From a virus: a DNA stretch of 29,170 nt. The notes beneath the pieces are model-generated. The model made no database searches. It saw only the letters and a program-made list of their open reading frames with translations, and was not told where the DNA came from. The stretch lies in the IMG/VR virus record IMGVR_UViG_3300036770_003071, positions 1 through 29,170 of that record. One strand, written 5' to 3'. Of this stretch, positions 23,401 to 29,170 are shown in pieces (positions within the stretch are counted from its first letter, which is position 1; each line of letters opens with the position of its first letter). The translations under genes and the position numbers were made by a program.

Positions 23401-23514
23401 GGCCTCGCTGAAGTCGTCGCCGACCGCGTCGTCTGCCGCGTAGTCGGGGTCGAAGTCCAGCGGCAGCAGAATGCCGGTCAGGATGGTGGCGTCGTCGTTC
23501 TGCTTGGTGCCCAT
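20428..23514 (-). CDS. Large tail protein with Asp-box (BNR) repeats, probable tail-tip/receptor-binding protein
   Basis: The 1028-aa protein is the largest in the genome and follows the tape measure gene directly (TGATG). Residues 207-214 (SEDGGATW) and 261-268 (STDGGYTF) are clear Asp-boxes, the calcium-free turns of sialidase-type beta-propellers. Around them are repeated propeller-like strands (VAPDGAVHLY, LGGTVRLFG). The C-terminal part (about 690-1028) is distinct and beta-rich. It is probably a tail-tip or host-binding protein with a carbohydrate-recognising propeller. No sialidase catalytic Arg triad is evident, so binding rather than cleavage is more likely. Confidence 0.7.
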   Translation of the reverse strand: MGTKQNDDATILTGILLPLDFDPDYAADDAVGDDFSEADPQPGAAVYSGTFASRFYPEVSGTPLAPLRLQMKVQDAGAPPSLLARLDTGSGYGGWFGADAPTWRTGYQTVDTDTLETYDILPLPGSTALVAATVQVSSTIVLRVYQRDADGIYDAGTDVATINPVSVAGTHACCLLVAPDGAVHLYAHQQAPDGSGGSTYSLSLWRSEDGGATWDAQGRYIDGGASATRYNQLRGAVLGGTVRLFGTTGTTTARAVTELYSTDGGYTFDSIATQAAPTVVWDAIATATGLYVLAAEAVGGTPTFVIRRATTGTQSVYEGLATTLDASTTAAAYTGGGSLCLRPGGGYLACYDSGTGLQSEQSLDLSTWGNTANLMFAGSGDIRPNQPVMRLVGGTIVVLHQGWDGTTATIGMLMEATYGGASYVTPSLPLAYGAQVVGDALGTVWHPIDSLANYGWTRAATGTPGTSLSRSAGESDAAGAGEAVTHTYSLGGTAERSLVLQVTLEVVSGTATIVLEGNNDTGTITVTSSTISDGTNTDNHSGGYLDVLAVLDSAGNDVSVWWRYNTATVPREWTLLGTTATGAGVLANDGARLSAGASTTVRWLRADLWWWVGFVHPLADGNASDGTDLRGIPLGGGVSTYMAGGLSVSPRGGTGARNGETWTMRSGGQFVKRNLLPSVQPSPRRGWRSGTAPADQILQFSLNSGNPQARGSELFAVALLGLDSVPTVVVKDAGTTLATLDLRIPWSVSATQGDALQALSTGTRTLGPWLREDELVGGFAEFVTSGDVLRIVGNTSGSLTYGSSQAERRAVVYLESDAPAAAQAVKLWPPKALLVRYGGAPTESLQLVLRGTDPIHADDYRGIGQVVAGRVEVMGRNWDRGTSVEVVPGDVIQTAPDGSRYLTQREPTRRRVEVAVVDSHLDVSQLRSATSSPDYVVVTTGGTTPAADRYAAPLSLEGIVRHIGRSPCVLLPSLPRASAGWVAYTTGGASEWLYGRLTNAFRREQLGIGQFGVGDGYRVPVLSFEEEV

Positions 23515-25211
23515 CAGTAGACTCCTGCGAGGCGCATGCCGTAGGTCGGGTCGGGTGCGGCGAACAAGCGCGTGCCCACCCTGCGCCCGTCTAGCATCAC
23601 GAACACCCCGCCGCCGGTAGCCGGTGCCTCGCCTGCGTTCATGCGCGCCAGCCCTGACTGCCCGAGCGCCCGAGCACCCTGCGCCGTCATCATGGCGGGC
23701 ACCTCGTTGCGCCTGATGACCACCTCGTCGGGCGACAGCATCGAGGGGCTGGCAAGGTAGCCGCCACGGTGGAATGTCGGGCGCTGCTTGGCGATGAGAC
23801 CTATCTGCACGCCAGTCTGCGCCGCCACGATGGGTGCCATGATGGCGCCGCCGACAGGGCCTAGCTCGGCGAACGCCCGAGTGATGGCGACCGCGCCGTT
23901 GATGATGGCCTCTGACACGCGGGCCGCTTTCATCGCCGTAAACAGGCGCATCTTGACCTGTCGGCTGGCGCCGTCTGCCAGCTCCAGCGCCCCGCTGAAG
24001 ATGTCGCCGACCGCACCGACCCCAGCGCCGACTTTGCTGAACACGTCAGCCACACCGGCGGCGCTGGCCTTGAACTTCTCCAGCTTGATCGGCAGCTCGT
24101 CGATGGTCTCGCCGACCGCCATGAACGCCTCGTTGAGAGAGCCACCGAGGTCGGCCTCTTGCATCTGCCCCTCGATGCCAGCCATAAACTCGGCAGCCTT
24201 GCGCGCCGCTGCCTCGGCCTCAGTCTCGGCGAACTCGATCTCGCCGATCTCGCCGAACTCGATGGTCGGCATGGTGTCGACAGCCTTAGCCGTTTCGGTT
24301 GCAGCCTTGGTGGTGTGCTGGATGGCTTGAGTCAGCCCACGGTACTGCTTGGTCACGTCAGCGATGCGCGGCGCCTGCGCTGCGTGCGCGTCGCTTGCCT
24401 TGGTCGTCGCGTGCGCCTCGGCCTCGGTCTGCTCGGCCAGCTCCTTGCGCTGCCGCAGGTAGCCCTGCACCGTGCCCGCCGCGACCTCCAGCGCCTTGGA
24501 GTGCGCGCCGAACACGTTGCCCGACAACACCTGGTCTGCCAGCTCGCCGAAGTAGGTGATGCTGCCCACCAGCCCCGTCATGAACTGGTTCCAGCGCGGG
24601 GCGAACTTAGCCGCCGCCGTCGCGATGAACGTGTCCCACACCCGCTGACTGAGCGTCACCCCGGCGTTGGCCTGATACAGCGCGTCGACCTGCCCCTGCG
24701 TCACCATGTTGGTGTGCGCGGCGCGGTCGATGGCCTCGGTATAGTCTTGGATGTTGGTGATGACGCCGAACACCTGACCAGCCAGCGCACCGATAGCCGC
24801 GACGGCAGCGAGCGCGGCGACACCCACGGCAGCGGTGCGTGGTCCAGCTGCAGCGGCCAGCTCGCTGAAGTCGTTCAGCGGCCCCACGATGTCGCCCATG
24901 GCGCCGTTGAGCACTCGGGTGCCCTTGTCGAGGTGCCCGAGCTGCTCGCCGAGGTCGGCCGTACTGCGCGCCGCGTGGTCGGCCCTGTCCTCGTACTTGG
25001 CGATGTCGACGCCAGCCTTGCGCGCAGCGTCTGCTGCCTTGTCGAACTTGGTTTGAGCCTCGGCCATGGCGCGGTTCAGCTCGGCGCTGGTGTCCTCGGT
25101 CTCAGCCACGGCACGGGCGAACCGGCCCAGCTCGTCGCGGGCACGCTTGACCTCCGACTCCATCTTGCTGGCGTCGGCGTTGATGATGATGTTCACGTCA
25201 CCCTGTGCCAT
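23514..25211 (-). CDS. Tape measure protein
   Basis: The 565-aa protein follows the tail chaperone genes. It has a coiled N-terminal part (MAQGDVNIIINADASKMESE, then charged helices to about residue 100), a hydrophobic stretch (VGVAALAAVAAIGALAGQVF, about 127-150), further helices and a Gly/Met-rich C-terminus. These are tape measure features. At about 1.5 Angstrom per residue the tail would be about 85 nm, which is an estimate. GAGGGGGCTAC precedes the ATG. The frameshift extension ends 14 bp inside its start. Confidence 0.9.
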   Translation of the reverse strand: MAQGDVNIIINADASKMESEVKRARDELGRFARAVAETEDTSAELNRAMAEAQTKFDKAADAARKAGVDIAKYEDRADHAARSTADLGEQLGHLDKGTRVLNGAMGDIVGPLNDFSELAAAAGPRTAAVGVAALAAVAAIGALAGQVFGVITNIQDYTEAIDRAAHTNMVTQGQVDALYQANAGVTLSQRVWDTFIATAAAKFAPRWNQFMTGLVGSITYFGELADQVLSGNVFGAHSKALEVAAGTVQGYLRQRKELAEQTEAEAHATTKASDAHAAQAPRIADVTKQYRGLTQAIQHTTKAATETAKAVDTMPTIEFGEIGEIEFAETEAEAAARKAAEFMAGIEGQMQEADLGGSLNEAFMAVGETIDELPIKLEKFKASAAGVADVFSKVGAGVGAVGDIFSGALELADGASRQVKMRLFTAMKAARVSEAIINGAVAITRAFAELGPVGGAIMAPIVAAQTGVQIGLIAKQRPTFHRGGYLASPSMLSPDEVVIRRNEVPAMMTAQGARALGQSGLARMNAGEAPATGGGVFVMLDGRRVGTRLFAAPDPTYGMRLAGVY

Positions 25212-25356
25212 GTAGCCCCCTCATGCGCGCCGTCGTGTCTGGGTCGCTGCGCCAGTATGCCACCCACGCTGCCCGCTCGGCGCGGTCGAGCGCGTGCCAG
25301 TCGACGCGGTACCGCGCCCACATATCCAGCAGCATGTAGTCGACCTGGCCTTCACC
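25198..25356 (-). CDS. Tail assembly chaperone extension, read by probable +1 frameshift
   Basis: After the stop of the 163-aa gene the +1 frame stays open and codes GEGQVDYMLLDMWARYRVDW, then HALDRAERAAWVAYW and a short basic end, stopping at 25200-25198 inside the tape measure start. This looks like the second part of a G-GT type chaperone. A fused product would be 214 aa. Independent start at ATG 25335 (45 aa) is possible but no ribosome binding site is obvious. The fused form binds tape measure and tube proteins in known phages. Confidence 0.65.
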   Translation of the reverse strand, partial: GEGQVDYMLLDMWARYRVDWHALDRAERAAWVAYWRSDPDTTARMRGLHGTG

Positions 25357-25360
25357 CGCG
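25351..25360 (-). promoter_or_regulatory. Candidate +1 frameshift site CGC GGG TGA A
   Basis: The last codons of the 163-aa gene are TTT CGC GGG, then TGA. A tRNA-Gly on GGG can re-pair with GGT one base on, at a slow UGA stop. This parallels the known CCC-UGA (phage PSA) and CUU-UGA (prfB) +1 sites. GC-rich GAGG triplets lie upstream but not at the prfB distance. I see no -1 slippery heptamer in the overlap. Confidence 0.55.
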
Positions 25361-25843
25361 AAACGTGGCCTCGGCCTCGCGGACCTCCACGTCTGACGGC
25401 ATGCCCTGCAGTACCTCGACCGAGCGCCGGTACAGCTCCATTCCTACGCGGATGATGTCGGCCTCGGGCCAGCCGCTGTCGTACAGCTCGTCGGCGGCGA
25501 AGCGCCCCGCCGCAGACCGACCACCAGCGGGCGCCCGTGTGAAGGCCATCGCGTCGTACAGCGTGCGCGCCTGCAGCTCCCACGCTGGGTCGGCCCAGCA
25601 CCGCATGATGATGTACCCCGAGGCCCGCACCAGCGCGTCCTGCGCATCGAGGAAGGCCCCGGCGTCGTTGACATCCTGTGCCGCCTTAGCGGCCTGCGCG
25701 GCCTCGGTAGCAGGCTCGACCATCGCCACAATCTCGGACGGGCGAGGCAGGCGCAGCACAGTACCCGCCGCCGTAGGGGTGTCGGCGCGCAGGTACGGGT
25801 GGCGGTCGGGTGGGTCTGGCAGTCGCTCGGCTCGTTGCTCCAT
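25352..25843 (-). CDS. Tail assembly chaperone, first part (gpG-like)
   Basis: The 163-aa protein lies between the tail tube and tape measure genes, the standard place of the gpG chaperone. It is helical and mostly acidic (RPSEIVAMVEPATEAAQAAK, then MELYRRSVEVLQGMPSDVEV). ATG 25843 follows CTCGGAGGTGCCCG; an in-frame ATG at 25969 lies inside the tube gene and is rejected. It would coat the tape measure while the tail tube grows. It ends at GGG-TGA, where a +1 shift gives the longer form. Confidence 0.75.
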   Translation of the reverse strand: MEQRAERLPDPPDRHPYLRADTPTAAGTVLRLPRPSEIVAMVEPATEAAQAAKAAQDVNDAGAFLDAQDALVRASGYIIMRCWADPAWELQARTLYDAMAFTRAPAGGRSAAGRFAADELYDSGWPEADIIRVGMELYRRSVEVLQGMPSDVEVREAEATFRG

Positions 25844-25878
25844 CGGGCACCTCCGAGCCGAGCGTAACCTGTCCAGCG

Positions 25879-26391
25879 TCAGGGGTTGCGCGTGATGCCG
25901 ATGACAGCGTTCGGCGACTCGACCGTGAAGGTGAGCATGATGCCGTCGCGGGCGGGGTTCATGGACCACCCCGGCTGAACCACGCAGTCGTTCAGCGCGT
26001 AGACTGCGCCCTTGTTGGTGCCGCTGTCTGCCAGAGTCAACGTAAAGTCGAAGGTCTCAAGGTCGCTATCGGTGTCGGTGCTGGTCCACGTCGAGGCGAA
26101 GTAGCCAGTGCCGTTCATGATGTCCATGAGGACCGCCTCGCTGGCATTCGCGCCGGGGTCGAACATCGCCGCCGAGATGGACACCGTAGACGGGTTGGCG
26201 ACCTCGCCCTTGCGCGCAGGGCCGATGTAGTCGCCCGCCGCGTCCTTCATGCGCACGATGGTGTACCCACCTGCAGTGATGGCAGCCTGACCCGAGGTCA
26301 GCCGGATGGTGTAGGTCTTGGGCGTGGCGGTGGCATCCTTGAACGCCAAGGTAGCGCCGCGCAGGGTGTGGAAGAATGTTTGCTCGGCCAT
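25879..26391 (-). CDS. Major tail tube protein
   Basis: The 170-aa product has a beta-rich sequence (FFHTLRGATLAFKDATATPK, then YTIVRMKDAAGDYIGPARKG), a long STWTSTDTDSD loop and a C-terminal FTVESPNAVIGITRNP. Size, composition and place upstream of the chaperone fit a siphovirus tail tube subunit. ATG 26391 follows CTAGGAGGCCCGCT, the same strong type of site as the capsid gene, as needed for an abundant protein. The longer frame from 26448 overlaps the upstream gene and is rejected. Confidence 0.8.
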   Translation of the reverse strand: MAEQTFFHTLRGATLAFKDATATPKTYTIRLTSGQAAITAGGYTIVRMKDAAGDYIGPARKGEVANPSTVSISAAMFDPGANASEAVLMDIMNGTGYFASTWTSTDTDSDLETFDFTLTLADSGTNKGAVYALNDCVVQPGWSMNPARDGIMLTFTVESPNAVIGITRNP

Positions 26392-26401
26392 AGCGGGCCT
26401 C

Positions 26402-26809
26402 CTAGGTAGCGTTTGCGTGCAGTACGTCGAACCGCGCCGAGACCTCATAGACCTCGGAGTCGGGACGGCGAGCCACCGTCACGTCGGTGGGGATAGCATG
26501 CGCCGACACCGACGCAAGCGCAGCCGAGGCGTCGAGCGCCCGCTGGATGGTGCGCGCCACGTCGAGGCCCGCGCCGTGGCCTGACTGCGGGTAGGCCGAG
26601 ACCAGCACCCCGATGTCGACCTGATGCCGGTCGATGACCAGCCCCGAGCCGTCGGCAGGCCCGCCCTGCGTGGCGATCAGCTGCACCGACACCCACTCGC
26701 CGACCCCAGCCGAGGTCAGCAGCCCGACCTCGCCGACGGGCGCAACGGTGAACCCCGCCGAGGCTAGGGCGGTGCCGATGGCGGTTTCAAGGGAAGCCCA
26801 TGCTGCCAC
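26402..26809 (-). CDS. Tail terminator-like protein
   Basis: The 135-aa protein (gpU-like position) starts with GTG behind GGGGTGTGAT. The sequence alternates helix and strand: WASLETAIGTALASAGFTVA, then VSVQLIATQGGP, RHQVDIGVLVSAYPQ, and a C-terminal YEVSARFDVLHANAT strand. This is the alpha/beta pattern of tail terminators that close the tube and join it to the head. The call rests on position and pattern. Confidence 0.62.
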   Translation of the reverse strand: MAAWASLETAIGTALASAGFTVAPVGEVGLLTSAGVGEWVSVQLIATQGGPADGSGLVIDRHQVDIGVLVSAYPQSGHGAGLDVARTIQRALDASAALASVSAHAIPTDVTVARRPDSEVYEVSARFDVLHANAT

Positions 26810-26810
26810 A

Positions 26811-27362
26811 TCACACCCCGAACAGGTTGCGCTTGAGGGGCGCCGACAGCTTGTTGGACAAGTCCTCGACCAGCTCGCGCTGGAGCTGTTCCTTGATGTA
26901 CGGCACGACGTAGGTGTTCACCACCGTTCGGCTGCGTGGCGTGCCTGCACGGTGCACGTACTTGGCGTATGGGGTCGGGTTGCTGAAGTCGACCATGAGG
27001 CGCAGTCCGCCGCCTACGTCTTTCAAGTCAACCGACCAGTTGGACATAAACGTGCCTGTCTGGTAGGTCGGCCGCGAGAACGCCCGCAGCTTGTCGAGCG
27101 CCCGCTTGGCGGCGGCCCGCATGATGCGGTTGAGGGCGGCGCGCAGGGTGCGGTCGGTGGTCGCACGCGCCAGCTCGCCAGCCGACAGCAGCAGCGAGGC
27201 GTTGAGCGCCAGCCCCTCGCCACCCTGCACCGGCACGGCACGGCCTCGGAACGAGTCCAGCCGCTGCTGCAACGCCTCCTGCCGCGTGTCGAAGCGCAGC
27301 AACGGGCGGTTGAGCGTGTCGCCCTGCTGGGTGCTGACCGGCCCACGTGGTGCCCTTGCCAT
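26811..27362 (-). CDS. HK97 gp10-like head-tail joining protein
   Basis: The 183-aa protein has a basic helical N-terminal half (RFDTRQEALQQRLDSFRGRA, RAALNRIMRAAAKRALDKLR). A core like the HK97 gp10 family follows: SNPTPYAKYVHRAGTPRS, with the PYAKYVHRG-type motif, and then IKEQLQRELVEDLSN. Such proteins sit between connector and tail. ATG 27362 follows CTCGGAGGTAGCGC. It lies 3 bp after the previous stop and 1 bp before the next start. Confidence 0.7.
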   Translation of the reverse strand: MARAPRGPVSTQQGDTLNRPLLRFDTRQEALQQRLDSFRGRAVPVQGGEGLALNASLLLSAGELARATTDRTLRAALNRIMRAAAKRALDKLRAFSRPTYQTGTFMSNWSVDLKDVGGGLRLMVDFSNPTPYAKYVHRAGTPRSRTVVNTYVVPYIKEQLQRELVEDLSNKLSAPLKRNLFGV

Positions 27363-27365
27363 GCG

Positions 27366-28079
27366 CTACCTCCGAGCCGAGGGCGCGGGCCTCGGGAACT
27401 GCGCACCCATCTGCGGGTACTCGGGCGCTGTGTCGGCAGGGCCGTCGCCGGTCAAGTCGTAGCGCAGCAGCATGCGCTCCCAGCCGTCGCGGTACTCGCG
27501 GCGGTGGTAGTCACGCTGGGCGATGCTGGCGGCGCTGCCGGTGAGCGCGGCCTGCAGGTTCCACACCAGCTCGCACGCACGGTGTAAGCAAGGCTCGGCA
27601 AGCCGGTCGGCGCTGAAGATGGTGGCGTCTGCTGCCTGCCGCGAGTAGGTCACCAAGTCCTGCCGCACCATGCCCGAGGCGACGGCGCACAGCGGCTCCC
27701 AGCTCGTCCACCCCGTGGGGTAGGTCGTCAGGTAGGGGTACAGCAGCTCGATGGTTTCGCTGTTCACCAGCGGCCCGTCGAGGTTCGATGTGGCGCCGAA
27801 CACCTCGCGCTGCACCAGCAGGGGCTGGCTGTCCACCGTCATGGTCCACGACTCGTAGTTACCGCCGCCGAGGTCCAGCCCCGACGGCACAACGAACGAG
27901 GCGGTATCGCCAGCCGTTACTGGCTGCGTGGTCAGTAGCGTGCCAGCCCGGTCGAACAGGCGGTAGGTGCCTGTCGCTGTCGTCGGTGCTGCGCCGTTGT
28001 TCTGCACCGGCAGACTGCGCGTGACGGTCTGGCCTAGGGCCAAGAACACGGGGTCGGCACGACCGACGAACAGGGCCAC
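27366..28079 (-). CDS. Head-tail region protein of unknown function (237 aa)
   Basis: A GTG start is used behind GTGAGGTAGCCC. The N-terminal half looks like an immunoglobulin-type beta domain (VTRSLPVQNNGAAPTTATGT, then AGDTASFVVPSGLDLGG). The C-terminal half is helical (SIAQRDYHRREYRDGWERML) and ends in a Pro-rich tail. It lies among connector genes. It may be a head decoration or neck protein; no family is certain. Confidence 0.68.
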   Translation of the reverse strand: MALFVGRADPVFLALGQTVTRSLPVQNNGAAPTTATGTYRLFDRAGTLLTTQPVTAGDTASFVVPSGLDLGGGNYESWTMTVDSQPLLVQREVFGATSNLDGPLVNSETIELLYPYLTTYPTGWTSWEPLCAVASGMVRQDLVTYSRQAADATIFSADRLAEPCLHRACELVWNLQAALTGSAASIAQRDYHRREYRDGWERMLLRYDLTGDGPADTAPEYPQMGAQFPRPAPSARR

Positions 28080-28087
28080 GGGCTACC

Positions 28088-28600
28088 TCACGCGGTCGGG
28101 GCGGTCGAGAGCAGAACGAACAGCGTGTAGCTGACTGCGCCCGCGCTCGGCGTGTTATCGCTGCCAGCGCCGCCCGAGATCACGATGGTGAACTCGTCGG
28201 CGGTCTGGATGGCGGCAAAGCCACCGGCGCCGGTCGAGTTGGCCGTCAACCCCGAGAGAGTGAACAGCGTGGTGGCGCTGGCGTTGGCCTTGAACGCCAC
28301 GCTGGCGCCGGCGCCCGTGCCAGCGATAGCCGTGGTCACCCGAGCGCCGCCACCCATGATGGCCGAGCCAGCAGGCAGGGCGCCGCTGTCGAGCGAGACC
28401 GTGGTGGTGGCGCCCGACGTGGACAACGTGGCCGTGCCCTCGATGGTCGTCCAGGTTGCCGAGGCGCCGTTGTCGGCGGTGATGGACACCCCGCTGCCGA
28501 GCAGGGCGAGCGAACCCATGCCACCGAGCGTCACAGCGCCGGTGTCGGAGATGTCGAACAGGCTGGTGCCTGCGGAAGTCTGGAGGGTAAAGACGGACAT
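28088..28600 (-). CDS. Thr/Ala/Gly-rich structural protein (170 aa)
   Basis: The product is almost wholly short beta-prone repeats rich in Ser, Thr, Ala and Gly (DTGAVTLGGMGSLALLGSGV, then TLSTSGATTTVSLDSG), with a more regular C-terminal domain (FTIVISGGAGSDN, VSYTLFVLLSTAPTA). Such composition is common in head fibres and decoration proteins. GAGGTGCCTG precedes the ATG, which overlaps the upstream stop (TGATG). Its exact role is unknown. Confidence 0.68.
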   Translation of the reverse strand: MSVFTLQTSAGTSLFDISDTGAVTLGGMGSLALLGSGVSITADNGASATWTTIEGTATLSTSGATTTVSLDSGALPAGSAIMGGGARVTTAIAGTGAGASVAFKANASATTLFTLSGLTANSTGAGGFAAIQTADEFTIVISGGAGSDNTPSAGAVSYTLFVLLSTAPTA

Positions 28601-28950
28601 CAGGCACCTCGACGGAAGTAGCGGTCAGACGGGGCTAGGCCCAGCGTCGTGACGGCGGCGGTGGGGAGGATCGGACCCTGCGCGGCGTACTGCTCGATGA
28701 GGGTCTGCAGGTACTGGGCGGCGGCGGTCTCATCGACCGAACCGTCCTCGTTTGAGAAGTTGCGGGCGAACCGTGCGACCTTGACCAACAAGACGCGCGC
28801 CGCCTCTGCGACTGCACCGCGCCAGCCGCCCGCGTCGGCGATGATGGCGGTCAGCTCCTCGTCGCTGAAGAACTGGTCCTCGGGGCGGGTGTCCATCAGG
28901 CGCAGACGTACCCGCCCGATGTCTGTGGTGGGCGAGTACGTGAACGTCAC
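28600..28950 (-). CDS. Head-tail connector protein (gp6-like)
   Basis: The 116-aa protein resembles the gp6/gp15-like connectors that form a ring under the portal: YSPTTDIGRVRLRLMDTRPE, then FFSDEELTAIIADAGGWRGA with helices, and RVLLVKVARFARNFSNED. The GTG start at 28950 overlaps the stop of the 74-aa gene (GTGA). Its place after the capsid gene fits this call. Confidence 0.75.
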   Translation of the reverse strand: MTFTYSPTTDIGRVRLRLMDTRPEDQFFSDEELTAIIADAGGWRGAVAEAARVLLVKVARFARNFSNEDGSVDETAAAQYLQTLIEQYAAQGPILPTAAVTTLGLAPSDRYFRRGA

Positions 28951-29170
28951 GCGGGCACCCGCTTGCCCTTGGGCTTACCCGCCGCCGGGGTTGCAGGGGC
29001 GGGCGTTGGAGCAGGAGCTGGGGCCGGCTCGGCCTCGACCACCTGCACCGGCTCGGGCAGACGGTCGAGGATGGCCAGCGCGACCCCGAGCAGCGCCCGC
29101 AGGTACTCGGTCGGCCCGCCGAAGCGGGCAGACGCGGCGAGCGTGCGAGCATGCGCGAGGTCGGGCGACA
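28947..29170 (-). CDS. Small Ala/Pro-rich protein, remainder of the gene split at the contig join
   Basis: This copy holds all of the 74-aa gene except the first base of its ATG, which lies at position 128 after the join. Residues 46-64 are a Pro/Ala repeat (EAEPAPAPAPTPAPATPAA). The protein ends with KPKGKRVPA. The stop overlaps the connector gene start. The same gene is entered at 1-128. Confidence 0.8.
   Translation of the reverse strand, partial: SPDLAHARTLAASARFGGPTEYLRALLGVALAILDRLPEPVQVVEAEPAPAPAPTPAPATPAAGKPKGKRVPA
29044..29170. repeat. Direct terminal repeat, right copy
   Basis: This is an exact copy of 1-127. See the left copy for interpretation; it should be removed when the genome is circularised. 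Confidence 0.95.

Noticed and set aside
25221-25601. -1 frame extension of the tail chaperone
   Set aside because: The sequence is Arg/Cys/Thr-rich without protein-like pattern, and no -1 slippery heptamer is present. The +1 frame is far more plausible.
24159-25895. Long + strand open frame (578 codons) opposite tape measure and chaperone genes
   Set aside because: It runs antisense to well-supported tail genes. Its product is Arg/His/Leu-rich in the way expected of GC-rich shadow frames, and it has no sensible neighbours.
1-29170. tRNA genes, CRISPR arrays, insertion sequences or att sites
   Set aside because: I found no cloverleaf-like segment, regularly spaced array, transposase motif or integrase. 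The five cassette repeats are promoters, not CRISPR repeats.

Overview
The window is a complete small tailed-phage genome (Caudoviricetes, probably a siphovirus) given as a linear cut of a circular contig. Bases 1-127 are repeated exactly at 29044-29170, so the unique length is 29,043 bp, and one 74-aa gene runs across the join. The base composition is very GC-rich (roughly two thirds by eye) and starts usually have good Shine-Dalgarno sequences, so the host is probably a high-GC bacterium. The sequence does not identify it further. I see no integrase, phage repressor, tRNA gene or CRISPR array.

There are two opposed gene blocks. The early block, 8551-17533 on the + strand, holds replication and recombination genes: a CHC2-type zinc-finger protein, a DEVH-box SF2 helicase, a VapE-like P-loop ATPase, a RecT-like annealing protein, SSB and a Cas4/RecB-type PD-(D/E)XK nuclease with a probable Fe-S cluster. 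Small unknown genes lie between them. Five nearly identical promoter/leader cassettes (-35 TTGCGC-like, exactly 17 bp, -10 TATAAC/G-like, then AAGGAG) stand before five of the small genes. The block ends with two small proteins that may bind DNA.

The late block is on the - strand. It runs from 8222 down through position 1 and, across the circular join, from 29170 down to 17468. In order of transcription it encodes a RuvC-like resolvase, a ParB-domain/DNA methyltransferase, small and large terminase, portal, a conserved unknown protein, scaffold, a decoration-like protein, major capsid protein, head-tail connector and completion proteins, tail tube, a tail assembly chaperone with a probable +1 frameshift extension, tape measure, a 1028-aa tail protein with Asp-box repeats, a hub-like tail protein, two small unknowns, an M15 peptidase (endolysin) and a holin-like membrane protein.

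The two blocks diverge at about 8220-8550. This region holds tandem 10-bp repeats, an AT-rich island and a second repeat pair, and is a good candidate for replication origin and control region. The blocks converge at 17468-17533, where the last genes of each overlap tail to tail by 66 bp.

Most late genes are packed with TGATG, ATGA or GTGA overlaps, which suggests translational coupling. The strongest points for follow-up are the promoter cassette family, the +1 frameshift site, the divergence-region repeats and the low-GC catalytic part of the methyltransferase gene.
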